NCBI RefSeq assembly: GCF_025370755.1
Contig: NZ_JAMXFC010000001.1
Location: 302,348-366,347 of the forward strand
Reading direction: 5' to 3'
Origin: Laspinema sp. D2d
Lineage (GTDB): Bacteria > Cyanobacteriota > Cyanobacteriia > Cyanobacteriales > Laspinemataceae
Length of the DNA: 64,000 nt
Shown: one piece after another, positions 38,641 through 47,814 of the stretch
Numbering within the stretch: position 1 is the first letter of the stretch
Layout: each line of letters starts with the position of its first letter
Made by a program: the position numbers and the translations under genes
The notes under the pieces: generated by a model
What the model saw: only the letters and a program-made list of their open reading frames with translations
The model's database searches: none
Told to the model about the DNA's origin: nothing

Positions 38641-40434
38641 CTAACGTCGTTTCCACCAGAAACCGGCAGCAGTCAGCAATCCAAATAAGGGTAAAACTCC
38701 CACAGCAGCCCAAGCTAACTGTTGAGCTTGTTGCGGAGTCATCGATATCCGACGATTCAGAACAGTTTTGGGCCGAATGGATAAAGTTTGCTCATTTTGT
38801 TTGCTTAACCAGCTTACCGAATTGAGGAAAACATCTCCATTTAATTGCAATTGAAAGTTTCCATCAATCGCAAATTCTGAGTTGCCAATCACCACCAGTC
38901 TTGCTTCCCTTTGAGTTGTTTCTTCGGGAGTTTCTCCTTCGGGAGTTGCTGCTTCAGGATTTTCTTGTTCGGGAGTTGCTGCTTCAGGAGTTTCTTCTTC
39001 GGAAGTTTCTTCTTCCGGCGTAGTTTCCTCTGGAGTAGTTTCTTCCGGCGTAGTTTCCTCTGGATTTGCTGCTTCTGAAGTAGTTTCTTCTGGAGTAGTT
39101 TCTTCTGGAGTGGTTGGTTCTGGAGTTGCTGGTTCTGGAGTTGGAGTATCCGTGGCGATCGCTTTTGTCTTGGCGACCCCCAAGGGGAGAGGTCCGGGGC
39201 GATCGCTTTGGGGATCGAACTTCAGATCCGGATTTTCTGGGGTGGACTCCGCCCAACTTTGCTCCCCAGTCAGCAACAGCGGGGTACTTTCGACCCCCTC
39301 CACATCACTGAGAATGAGGGGACGCGCTAAGGGATAGAACGAATACCCCCCTTGAAAGTCGCGGACAATGGGATGATCTCCATAATTGGTAATTAAAGGG
39401 GCCGCAGGGCCTAATCCCACCAATCCACCACTGCCGGAACTATCGATCGCGATCGTTTTATCCACTTGGATTCCCCACTCCTTCAGCAGGGGATCCAGTC
39501 CGGTATTGGTATCCGGGTCGATCGCCACAAATAGGCTCCCGCCTTGTTGTAGATAGGCTTGTAACGCTTGCACTTCCCTTGCAAATAAAGGTTGTCTGGG
39601 TCCGGCAATCACCACCACTGCGGCATCGGGAGGGACCCGAGGCAAACGGGCTAAGTTCAGGGGTTCTACCAGAAAATTTTTATCCTGCAAGCTGGCAACC
39701 GCTTGAGAGATCGCACCTCGTCCCGCTTCTAAAGGACGTTCCCCATGACCTTGGAGCAAATATACCTTGTAACTGCGATCGCTCGTAAACTGCTCTAAAC
39801 TACTCGTAAGACGAGCTTCTGAGAGGGAGGAAGCAGAACTCACCGTCTGCACAAATTGCTGCCTTGTGCCATCCTCCGATGCCAGATAAACCTCGCCAAA
39901 ACTTTGAACCCCAAATTGCCGCGCCACCGTCGGTTGCTTGGAAGGGTCCACATATTGAAAATCAAACAGATTAGGCGCTTGGCTGCGATAATTTTCCAGT
40001 AATTCCAGATCCCCCCGTTCAGGTTCCCCGGCGAACACCCAAACTTTAACCGGCTGAGGCAGATTTCGCACTAATTGTTGGCTTTGCGGGGCTAGGGTAA
40101 AGCGCTGATTTTCCGTTAAATCAAAGCGTTCTGTATAGCGAACCCCTAGAAAATTAATCAGCCCTAAAATCACCAGAACCGATGCCGTTGCAACGAAGGC
40201 ATTAGTCCCCGCTTGTGCCGATCGCGGATTCCATCCCCCTTCAGCGTTAGTCAGCATCCACAACAGCCATAGCAATAGGACGATCCCCCCTGCAATCACC
40301 AATCCACTGGTCACAGGTTGCCATCCCGTCAAAAGTCCTGGAATAGCACCGCCAATCGTCAGGAACAGTCCCAAATAGACTGCATATTTGAAATACTTGG
40401 TTAAGCCTCGGGGCTTTTTCTCAATCGTTTTCAT
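38641..40434 (-). CDS. GldG-like ABC-associated protein with Thr/Pro/Glu linker
   Basis: A 597-residue membrane protein of the GldG/DUF4350 type, the auxiliary part of an ABC-2 exporter. Two helices lie near the N-terminus (about 15-65, plus one at about 80-100), then a long extracytoplasmic domain with RYTERFDLTENQRFTL, YLLQGHGERPLE, and GPRQPLFAREVQALQ. A Thr/Pro/Glu-rich linker of about 85 residues (bases 38915-39155) precedes VVIGNSEFAI and a final helix. I start it at the ATG at 40434 (MKTIEKKPRG), because the frame continues for 25 codons upstream into low-similarity sequence. The linker is unusual: relatives have a short one. It sits between the permease and DUF4340 genes and shares their strand. 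Confidence 0.85.
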   Translation of the reverse strand: MKTIEKKPRGLTKYFKYAVYLGLFLTIGGAIPGLLTGWQPVTSGLVIAGGIVLLLWLLWMLTNAEGGWNPRSAQAGTNAFVATASVLVILGLINFLGVRYTERFDLTENQRFTLAPQSQQLVRNLPQPVKVWVFAGEPERGDLELLENYRSQAPNLFDFQYVDPSKQPTVARQFGVQSFGEVYLASEDGTRQQFVQTVSSASSLSEARLTSSLEQFTSDRSYKVYLLQGHGERPLEAGRGAISQAVASLQDKNFLVEPLNLARLPRVPPDAAVVVIAGPRQPLFAREVQALQAYLQQGGSLFVAIDPDTNTGLDPLLKEWGIQVDKTIAIDSSGSGGLVGLGPAAPLITNYGDHPIVRDFQGGYSFYPLARPLILSDVEGVESTPLLLTGEQSWAESTPENPDLKFDPQSDRPGPLPLGVAKTKAIATDTPTPEPATPEPTTPEETTPEETTSEAANPEETTPEETTPEETTPEEETSEEETPEAATPEQENPEAATPEGETPEETTQREARLVVIGNSEFAIDGNFQLQLNGDVFLNSVSWLSKQNEQTLSIRPKTVLNRRISMTPQQAQQLAWAAVGVLPLFGLLTAAGFWWKRR

Positions 40435-40600
40435 GGTTAGGGAAAAGCAATAAACAGTTCTGTTCTTAGGAGTGTTTTTCTCAGTGTCTTCTGAGCAAGT
40501 GCGACTCAATATAGTGCGGTATTAACTGCCCAATTTTTGGATAAAAATCAGGAAAATACTTTACCTAATCGAGCTACTTAGAGACGGGCAATCACCGATT

Positions 40601-41413
40601 TTAACTCCGTTGGAAGCGCAAAGCATCAATAGATTGAGCCGTGAGAAAAATTCCCAAAACCACATAACTGCCTAATAAAATGATACTACTCGTATCCAAA
40701 GTTCCGCGAATCAGGTTGGTGTAATGTTTGAGAATCGATAAATGCTCTAAAACACTGCCGACAGGTCCGCCGATCGCTTGAGCAACCACATCGATCGCCC
40801 AGAGAAACAGCACCAACACAAAGGTGAGGATAGCCGCCAAAATTGTACTATCAGTTAAAGAAGAAATAAACATTCCCACAGAAAGGACCGCAGTTGCTAA
40901 CAAAATTAAGCCAAAATGGGCCAGCAAAGGAACCGTTAGAGGCATGGGAGGAGTAGCGCTATTCAGAGCAATCAGTTGGAGGACCAGTAAAGGTAGAATC
41001 ATCGTTGTATAAAACGTCACGACTCCTAAGAGTTTGCCCGTTGCTACTGCCCAATTCGTGATCGGCGAAGTGGCTAACAATTCCAAAGTTCCGCGCTTGC
41101 GTTCTTCAGCATAGAGTCCCATCGACAACATCGGCAGGATGAATAAAGAGAGGGAACCAATGGTTTGCAAAAATTGTTGTAAGAATTCGTAAGGAACATC
41201 AAAAGGGGGAATCGGAATTCCCATTTGTTGCCCTTGAGCATCCATGATGGCTACTTGTTGAATCAAGCCCTCATCACCAAGTAACATGGCAACAAAAAAT
41301 AAGCCAGAAATGAACCAAAAAAAACCGGCAATTAAATAGGCTAAAGGGGAGATGAAATAACTCTGTAGCTCCTTGCGATAAATAGCCACAATATTGGCAA
41401 CAATCGTTCCCAT
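40601..41413 (-). CDS. ABC-2 type transporter permease (GldF-like)
   Basis: A 270-residue permease with six helices. The segment IYRKELQSYFISPLAYLIAG and the loop ERKRGTLELLATSPIT are ABC-2 hallmarks shared with GldF and other gliding-type exporters. The start ATG directly follows the ATPase stop with no gap, so translation is coupled. The exported substrate is unknown. Confidence 0.92.
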   Translation of the reverse strand: MGTIVANIVAIYRKELQSYFISPLAYLIAGFFWFISGLFFVAMLLGDEGLIQQVAIMDAQGQQMGIPIPPFDVPYEFLQQFLQTIGSLSLFILPMLSMGLYAEERKRGTLELLATSPITNWAVATGKLLGVVTFYTTMILPLLVLQLIALNSATPPMPLTVPLLAHFGLILLATAVLSVGMFISSLTDSTILAAILTFVLVLFLWAIDVVAQAIGGPVGSVLEHLSILKHYTNLIRGTLDTSSIILLGSYVVLGIFLTAQSIDALRFQRS

Positions 41414-42544
41414 TTAGTTTTCTTCTCCTTCTTGTTCTTTTTGTTGTTCAGTTTCGGTTTCTGCTTCTGTTGCTACTTCTTCAATGACTTCAGCATCGGC
41501 GATCGCCGCTTCATCGGTTTCCTCCGATACCGATCCACCAGACAGCACCAAATCGGACTCTGCATCGGACTCGGCGATCGTTTCCTCCGTCGTCAGTTGC
41601 AAAAATAGATCTTCCAGACTCGCTTGGGTGCGTCGCATCTCATGCACCCGAAATCCGCTCGTCACCAACCGACCAATGATTTCGGGACCCGGTTCCATCC
41701 CCGGTTCTGCGATCGCCCGAATCTTGCGCCGAGAAGGGGGCAACTTCTGATCCGAAACCCATTCTGCCGATCGCACTCCCGGCAATTCTTCCAGACTGTG
41801 GAGAAAATCAAGCCCCTCTTCAACCTCATCCCGAGGTTCTGCCATCTCGCCTTCCAATTCATAGGAAGCCCCCCCCGTGAGTTGCACCATCAACTCATCC
41901 GGGGAACCCGTTGCCACCACTTGACCCCGATTAATAATTGCCACGCGACTACAAGTCATGCTGACTTCGGGCAAAATATGGGTAGACAAAATAATCGTAT
42001 GGTCTCCCGCCAAACTTTTAATCAGATTCCGCACCTCAATGATTTGCCGGGGGTCCAAACCCACGGTGGGTTCATCCAAAATAATTACCGGGGGGTCATG
42101 GACGATCGCCTGAGCGATCCCCACCCGTTGGCGAAACCCCTTAGACAGCTTGCGAATCAGAACCGATCGCTTTTCTTCCAGATTGCAACGCTTGAGCGCC
42201 CAATTTACCCGTTCTGGGCGATCGCCGGGGCGCACTTGCTTCAGTCGCGCCACAAAATACAAAAATCCCTCCACCGTCATATCGGGATATAAAGGAGGCG
42301 TCTCCGGCAGATAACCAATTCGTTGCCGCACTGCCATCGAATCTTCATGGACCTCGTAACCTGCAACCTTGGCGGTGCCGCTATTGGCTGGTAAATACCC
42401 CGCCAAAATCCGCATTGTCGTGGTTTTTCCTGCACCATTAGGACCGAGAAATCCTAAAATTTCCCCAGGCTCCACCGTAAAGGTGACATCCTGAATGGCT
42501 GGTGTCGAGCCATAAATTTTGCTCAGATGCTCAACTTCAATCAT
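41414..42544 (-). CDS. ABC transporter ATP-binding protein (GldA-like) with acidic tail
   Basis: A 376-residue ATPase. Walker A GPNGAGKTT lies at 34-42, signature LSKGF at 133-137 and Walker B VIILDEP at 153-159. After the nucleotide-binding domain a regulatory region runs at about 215-315 (RRTQASLEDLFLQLT, as in the DrrA/GldA type), and then an acidic, Glu/Ala/Thr-rich tail of about 55 residues. It is the first gene of the minus-strand operon that continues with permease, GldG-like and DUF4340 genes. The acidic tail is not part of the family core. Confidence 0.93.
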   Translation of the reverse strand: MIEVEHLSKIYGSTPAIQDVTFTVEPGEILGFLGPNGAGKTTTMRILAGYLPANSGTAKVAGYEVHEDSMAVRQRIGYLPETPPLYPDMTVEGFLYFVARLKQVRPGDRPERVNWALKRCNLEEKRSVLIRKLSKGFRQRVGIAQAIVHDPPVIILDEPTVGLDPRQIIEVRNLIKSLAGDHTIILSTHILPEVSMTCSRVAIINRGQVVATGSPDELMVQLTGGASYELEGEMAEPRDEVEEGLDFLHSLEELPGVRSAEWVSDQKLPPSRRKIRAIAEPGMEPGPEIIGRLVTSGFRVHEMRRTQASLEDLFLQLTTEETIAESDAESDLVLSGGSVSEETDEAAIADAEVIEEVATEAETETEQQKEQEGEEN

Positions 42545-43130
42545 GAACGGATATTGTGCGCGTTTTTTCTAACCAATGATTAATAATAGACAAGATATTC
42601 CCCCGGAGTAACTCCCCCACCGGGACCCCACCGACCGATCCCTGGGAACCTCATCGCCAATTCCTAGGGGTTTTAATCCGATTCAAGAGGACTGACCGTA
42701 GATTTTCTTGGGGTTTCAGCCCATTGCAGTGGGGTGAATTCGTCACAGGGCGGGGGCCACAGTACAGAAAGTCACCCTATAGAATAGCTTGTTCTGGGGA
42801 CAATCAGGGGAGTGTCATACCCCCTCACCCAAAAAGTAGATTGACCCTTGCCCGAGGCGATCGCCCTCCTTGTGCCAATTCCACTTGTGACCGTCATCCT
42901 CCCTATCCTTCAGAAAGCGCTTCGTACAGTGTAAACATAATCGGACGACCAAGGACGAGGTAACGGGCTTGGGCTTCATCATCTACCCTCTTTTCTTTCC
43001 GGCGATCGGTGCAATTACCAACCCGCTGGGTGCGCTATCACTGACCCTATCTAATGCCCAACAATCCGCCCCCATTCCCCTTGGTGTGACCCGGTTTTTA
43101 CCAGCAAATACTCAGGAATTCTCATCAATT
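42545..43130. other. gene-free spacer between the exporter operon and the SLH gene
   Basis: It must hold the divergent promoters of the ABC operon and the DUF1565-SLH gene. I see no strong -10/-35 pair. The frame of the SLH gene is open from at least 42969, where a TTG could start it. A HIP1-type GGCGATCGCC is present near 42859. Confidence 0.5.
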
Positions 43131-45206
43131 ATGGCTACATTTTACGTCGATCCCACCAACGGAAACGATTCTGCTGCCGGTAGCCAACTGGCACCGTTAA
43201 AAACCCTCAGCCAAGCCTTGGTTAAATCTACCTCCGGCAGCACAATCAAGTTAGCCAACGGCTCTTATACCGCAACATCAGGGGAAAAATTCCCCCTCGT
43301 GGTCAAAGCTGGCGTGACGATTGTGGGTGATGAAGCCACTAAGGGGAAAGCCATCATCATCCAAGGGGGTGGTACAAAGACGATGGGCAATTGGCCCAGC
43401 CAAAATATCACGATGTATCTGGAAGAAGGGGCCCAACTGCGCGGCGTCACCGTCACGAACCCGGGGACTTCTGGGGTTGGGGTTTGGATCCACGGCGTTT
43501 CCGCCACGATCGCCAATAGCACCTTATCTAAATCTAGTCGCGAAGGCGTCTTCGCCAGTGGTATTGCCAAACCCACGATCATTACCAACGTCTTTTCCGA
43601 AAACATGGGCAACGGGATGTCATTCGTTGACAATGCCAAAGGGGAAGTGCGAGGCAACCTGTTTCAAAAAACTGGCTTTGGCTTAACCATCGGCTATCAG
43701 TCAGCGCCTTTGCTCAAAGAGAACCACATTCTGGAAAATCGCACTGGGGTGGTCATTAATGGTGACGCCAGTCCCGTTCTGCGCAACAATATCATCGAAA
43801 AGAACGAGCAAGACGGCATCACCGTGACCAATAATGCCAAAGTAGACCTAGGGACAAGCGAAGACCCCGCAGGTAACACGATTAAAACCAATGGGCAGTA
43901 TGACGTCCAAAATGTCAGTACCCAGAAAATATTCAGTATCGGTAATACCCTAAGTGCGACAACGGTCAAAGGTGATATCGAGTTTGTCGCCAGCAGTGTT
44001 CCGGTTCCTGGGGATACGGGTTCTGACCCCGATAAGGCTATCAGTTTAACAGATATTGCCACTCACTGGGCCGCACCTTTTATCAACGCAATGGTTGGAA
44101 AAGGCTTAATTGCTGGGTTCCCCGATGGCACATTTAAGCCCGAACAGAAGCTGACTCGTGCTCAATATGCGGCGATCGTCGCGAAAGCATTTAATGAAAC
44201 CCTGAGTAGTACAGCGACGAACTTCACCGATGTCCCCAGTGATTTTTGGGGTAAAGATGCGATCGTCAAAGCCAACCGCATGGGCTTTATCGCCGGATTT
44301 CCCGATGTGACATTCCGTCCCAATGACAATTTAACTCGGGTACAGGCGCTGGTTTCTCTAGTCAGCGGTTTGAAACTCAGTGATGGAGATGCAGCGACCC
44401 TCGGATATTACACCGATCGCGCTCAAATCCCCAGCTACGCCACCAATGCCGTGGCGATCGCTACAGAAAAAGGGATGGTGGTGAACTATCCTAATGTCAA
44501 GGAACTCAATCCGATGCGGGAAATCACCCGCGCTGAAGTCGCCGCGATTATTTACCAAGGCTTAGTCGTCAAAGGACTCGCCACCGCGATTCCTTCCTCT
44601 CACATCGTGGCATCCGATGTCAAGTCCCAGCCTTTGAGCGATATTTCCGGTCACTGGGCCGCACCCTTCATTCTCGGCTTATACAATGCCGGGGCAGTCG
44701 GGGGCTATCCTGACGGCACCTTCAAGCCCGATGACAAAATGACCCGGGCGCAATATGCCGCCTTACTTACCAAAGCCTTAAATCCCCCAGCTAAACGGGA
44801 TGCAGCAACTTTTAAAGATGTTTCCGAAGATTTCTGGGGCTATGTCGCCGTCCAAAGCGCCTACAAGAGCGGATTTATCTCCGGCTTCCCAGATAATACC
44901 TTCAAGCCGACTGAAAATGTCCAGCGCGCACAGGTGATGGTTTCCCTCGTCAATGGACTCGGGTTATCCGGTGGGACCGCAGAGAGCTTAACGAAATTCA
45001 GCGATCGCACTAGCATTCCTGAGTATGCGAAAGAAGAAGTAGCAACAGCTCTCATTAAGGAATTAATTGTGAGCTATCCCAGCACCGATAAACTCGAACC
45101 GACTCGCGATGCGACCCGCGCCGAAGTTGCGGTCATGATTTATCAAGCCTTAGTCAATGCCGGTAAAATTGCGGCGATCGACTCTCAATATATCGTCTCC
45201 GCATAA
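43131..45206 (+). CDS. DUF1565 right-handed beta-helix protein with six SLH domains
   Basis: About 691 residues from the ATG at 43131. The first 290 residues form a DUF1565/parallel beta-helix: FYVDPTNGNDSAAGSQ, then repeats such as NNIIEKNEQDGITV and SPVLRNN. From about residue 304 to the end lie two triplets of SLH domains; each triplet opens with DI.xHWAAPFI and has FPDGTFKP / TRAQYAA, so one triplet was duplicated. SLH domains tether proteins to peptidoglycan-linked polymers. No signal peptide follows the ATG. The frame is open upstream, and a TTG at 42969 would add 54 residues with a hydrophobic stretch (GFIIYPLFFPAIGA) that could be an export signal, so the start is uncertain. Cell-surface structural role inferred. 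Confidence 0.88.
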   Translation: MATFYVDPTNGNDSAAGSQLAPLKTLSQALVKSTSGSTIKLANGSYTATSGEKFPLVVKAGVTIVGDEATKGKAIIIQGGGTKTMGNWPSQNITMYLEEGAQLRGVTVTNPGTSGVGVWIHGVSATIANSTLSKSSREGVFASGIAKPTIITNVFSENMGNGMSFVDNAKGEVRGNLFQKTGFGLTIGYQSAPLLKENHILENRTGVVINGDASPVLRNNIIEKNEQDGITVTNNAKVDLGTSEDPAGNTIKTNGQYDVQNVSTQKIFSIGNTLSATTVKGDIEFVASSVPVPGDTGSDPDKAISLTDIATHWAAPFINAMVGKGLIAGFPDGTFKPEQKLTRAQYAAIVAKAFNETLSSTATNFTDVPSDFWGKDAIVKANRMGFIAGFPDVTFRPNDNLTRVQALVSLVSGLKLSDGDAATLGYYTDRAQIPSYATNAVAIATEKGMVVNYPNVKELNPMREITRAEVAAIIYQGLVVKGLATAIPSSHIVASDVKSQPLSDISGHWAAPFILGLYNAGAVGGYPDGTFKPDDKMTRAQYAALLTKALNPPAKRDAATFKDVSEDFWGYVAVQSAYKSGFISGFPDNTFKPTENVQRAQVMVSLVNGLGLSGGTAESLTKFSDRTSIPEYAKEEVATALIKELIVSYPSTDKLEPTRDATRAEVAVMIYQALVNAGKIAAIDSQYIVSA

Positions 45207-45225
45207 GCAGTTTAGCACTCAGGGT

Positions 45226-45240
45226 GGAGTGATTCACTCC
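45226..45240. terminator. small hairpin after the SLH gene
   Basis: GGAGTG and CACTCC flank ATT, a perfect 6-bp stem 20 nt after the stop. It precedes the stronger terminator at 45285 and may be a processing or pause structure. Confidence 0.35.
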
Positions 45241-45284
45241 CCCTCGGTCTTCATGGGCTCCTTTCACTTCTTCTAACTCCTTGG

Positions 45285-45310
45285 GGGTGGGCAAAAGCCC
45301 ACCCTTTTTT
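45285..45310 (+). terminator. strong intrinsic terminator of the SLH gene
   Basis: GGGTGGGC (45285-45292) and GCCCACCC (45297-45304) form a perfect stem with an AAAA loop, followed by six T. Confidence 0.92.
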
Positions 45311-45352
45311 GCATTGCAAGTTTCAGCACCTGTCAGGTCCTGTCATACCTTG

Positions 45353-46864
45353 TCAACCGTGCCCATAGCGGCGTTTTACTCTCAAACCCGCCACACCCAA
45401 CAGGACTAATCCAGCGATCGCAGAAGGTTCAGGAATCTGACGCGCAGAAGGTTGAGGAATCTCACGCGGGGTCTCCCCTTCATTCGTGCTCACTGGAGTA
45501 ATGACCTCTGGATTAAGACTCACCACGGGTTCAATCTCCTCATTTTCCACCGGAGAAATCACAACCGGGTCCCCAATCTCCCCAATCTCCTCACTCTCTA
45601 CAGGAGGAATCACAATCGGGTCCAGAATCGCTTCAGTTTCCTCCGGGTCTTCTGTGTCTATCACGATATCCACCATTGAGAGTCCAAGGGCTTCTACCAT
45701 GCTTTGATTAAGGATGCGTTGTTCATCCACCTTATCAAACAGGCCAAATCCTCCTGTATAATCCCACATCGCCCAGCCGATATCATATTCCTCCAAAGCT
45801 GATCGCACATCATAAAGCCATGATACCCGGTCTTCCTCCTGGACAAAATTGCGATAAACGCCGAACTCATTCGCCGTAAGACGAACATTATGTTCTGTTG
45901 CCCATGCCGCAGCAAGTCCGATCCGGGCTTTGATTTTATCAGCATTCCACTGTTCATCGCAATAGGACTGGGCCACCTGCCGTAAGGAGTCGTCAGTCAT
46001 CCGCAGGATTACAGCATCACATTCGACGGGATTATAGGGATAGGGTAGATCCCAAATCAGTTCAAAGTGCTCGTCTATCCAGTCGGCCCCTTGATGGGTA
46101 AAGGTCATCGGCTCATAAAAGTGAAAATTATACACCACATTAGGATCAGCAACGGGAGTGAGCTTCCGCAATCCGTCAATGCCACTCCAATCATATCCCG
46201 TGGCGATCGCAGTGTGTTCAGGCGCACCGGAACGAAATGCGCCTAAAATCTGCCCCTGAACCCAATCCCATCGTTTGACGGGATCAACATCTTCCGCTGC
46301 AAAAAAGTTAAAAGAGGGTTCGTTCAGCACTTCTAAAAATACCAAGTCTGGATTACGGGTACTGAGATGTTGTGCGAATGAACCCGAAAATTGGACAAAT
46401 GTATCAACAAACTCATCATCCCTGGCTAAAGATGCTTTAAACTCATCATTGGCTTGCAAATCCACAATGACGCCTAAATCTCGTTCCAGGAGGCGATCGA
46501 GTGCTGAGTCTAAGTAGCCTAAATATTCTACATTCAGCGATTTGGGATTGCTCAAGTCCATCAGCAGGGCCGGATCTACCGGGAGGCGAACGTGCTTGAA
46601 TCCCAAATCCCCCAGCAAATCGAGGTCATCATCGGTGATAAAATTTTCCATGTGAAACGGATTGTAGGTCTCACTTTGGGCAAACCAGTGACTTAAATTG
46701 ATCCCCTGAGTCAGGCGATCCCATCGCGTGTCTAAAGGATTTTCCCAATCGGCTACGTTGGATGTTGTTAAATCAGCATGAGCGGGACTGGCTGTAGCGA
46801 TGGAAAACGAACTGATGGTCAAGCCAGTTAGGGCGAAAAACTGTAATAGTTTGCCTGGATTCAT
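45353..46864 (-). CDS. secreted glycoside hydrolase family 5 protein with PEP-CTERM tail
   Basis: A 503-residue secreted enzyme. The signal peptide ends near SPAHADL (about residue 31). The GH5 core is visible: RLPVDPAL, the acid/base Glu182 in VLNEPSF, His248 in YNFHFYEP, and nucleophile Glu333 in TANEFGVY. The family comprises cellulases, mannanases and related endo-glycanases. After about residue 405 a Pro/Glu/Val-rich linker with repeated VISPVENEEI-type units leads to a PEP-CTERM signal: IPEPSAIAGLVLLGVAGLRVKRR, split by residues 475-500. PEP-CTERM tails are cut by exosortase, which anchors or releases the protein, often together with exopolysaccharide. It lies convergent to the SLH gene and alone on its strand. 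The substrate is not certain. Confidence 0.9.
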   Translation of the reverse strand: MNPGKLLQFFALTGLTISSFSIATASPAHADLTTSNVADWENPLDTRWDRLTQGINLSHWFAQSETYNPFHMENFITDDDLDLLGDLGFKHVRLPVDPALLMDLSNPKSLNVEYLGYLDSALDRLLERDLGVIVDLQANDEFKASLARDDEFVDTFVQFSGSFAQHLSTRNPDLVFLEVLNEPSFNFFAAEDVDPVKRWDWVQGQILGAFRSGAPEHTAIATGYDWSGIDGLRKLTPVADPNVVYNFHFYEPMTFTHQGADWIDEHFELIWDLPYPYNPVECDAVILRMTDDSLRQVAQSYCDEQWNADKIKARIGLAAAWATEHNVRLTANEFGVYRNFVQEEDRVSWLYDVRSALEEYDIGWAMWDYTGGFGLFDKVDEQRILNQSMVEALGLSMVDIVIDTEDPEETEAILDPIVIPPVESEEIGEIGDPVVISPVENEEIEPVVSLNPEVITPVSTNEGETPREIPQPSARQIPEPSAIAGLVLLGVAGLRVKRRYGHG

Positions 46865-47814
46865 AGGAACTCTTGGTTGTAGTAGATGTTATGAGTAGTT
46901 GAATGGTCTGTGTGCCCATCACCCTAGATGGAAGTCAGCAAGTTAGTAGAGGGAGGTTTGGAGATAGGGGGCTATCTTGTTTCTAGTCTAAAAACGGAAT
47001 ATCACTTTCTTGAATCCTGTGAATCGTGTATTTGAGCCAGCAACAAATTTATTTAAGCTGCCGTCAATACTTTTGAATTCAAAAGTTTTTTATTTCCGTT
47101 TTTTTAAACGAAAGGCACTAACTAAAGCGACTTTACATGATTTTTGTCCAGAAATAACCCTGGTCAGAGAAAATTCTTTAAAACTTTATATTTTCTTTGC
47201 CAAAAATTTATTTTTTTTGTAAAAAATAACTGTCTTTAGAGAGAAGAATTATTCGCGCTAATCAGCATTTCAATTCATCACTAAACTATTGCCAGAATTC
47301 TGATTTATCCCGCCCTTGCTACTTCTTGAGCAACTCCCAAGAAAGGGTAATCTATCTATAGAGATAGAAGCGTTAATTTGAATACGCTCTTTCTCTAACT
47401 TTAGACCTATTCCTGACGATTTCCTTGGGAATGGATGAAGTTTCTCAAATCCAGGGATTTAGAATCAGCTTGTTCCGCCTGAGCCTGAATGGAGCCTACT
47501 TTTCTCCTCGTGAACTCCCGAACAGTAGAGACAACAGATTGAGCGGGGTGAGCACAAGTGAGAAAATTTTATGCTCCTCATCACCGGGGCGATCGCCTGA
47601 CAATCCCCCGAGGATGACTGGGCCATTATCCACAAAACCCGGGCGGAAACACAAAATTTTGCATCTCCACCCGGGTTTTAGAGTGTTAATCAGACTGAGG
47701 CCCCAAAACCGGATTCCTCCGAAATCAAGTCGGTTTCTGGGTTAACCTGGATGACAAAGGCTTGAGGGTCTCATTAAAAATCGGGAGTTTCTCACCGGAA
47801 TCATTCAGAACCGA
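46865..47814. other. AT-rich gene-free region of about 950 bp
   Basis: The central part (about 47040-47270) is AT-rich with A/T homopolymers. Open frames at 47010-47222 and 47425-47745 on the plus strand have no domain or composition typical of genes and are not called. A terminator hairpin at 47634-47679 ends the peptidase transcript. Confidence 0.5.
47634..47679. terminator. bidirectional terminator, mainly for pepA
   Basis: AAAACCCGGG (47634-47643) and CCCGGGTTTT (47670-47679) are perfect inverted copies around a 26-nt loop containing AAAATTTT. On the minus strand it lies 136 nt after the aminopeptidase stop. Confidence 0.65.

Noticed and set aside
38915..39255. Open frames opposite the GldG-like gene
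   Set aside because: They are antisense shadows of the repetitive Thr/Pro/Glu coding tract.
47010..47745. 70- and 106-residue open frames in the AT-rich spacer
   Set aside because: No domain, atypical composition, and the second runs through a terminator hairpin.
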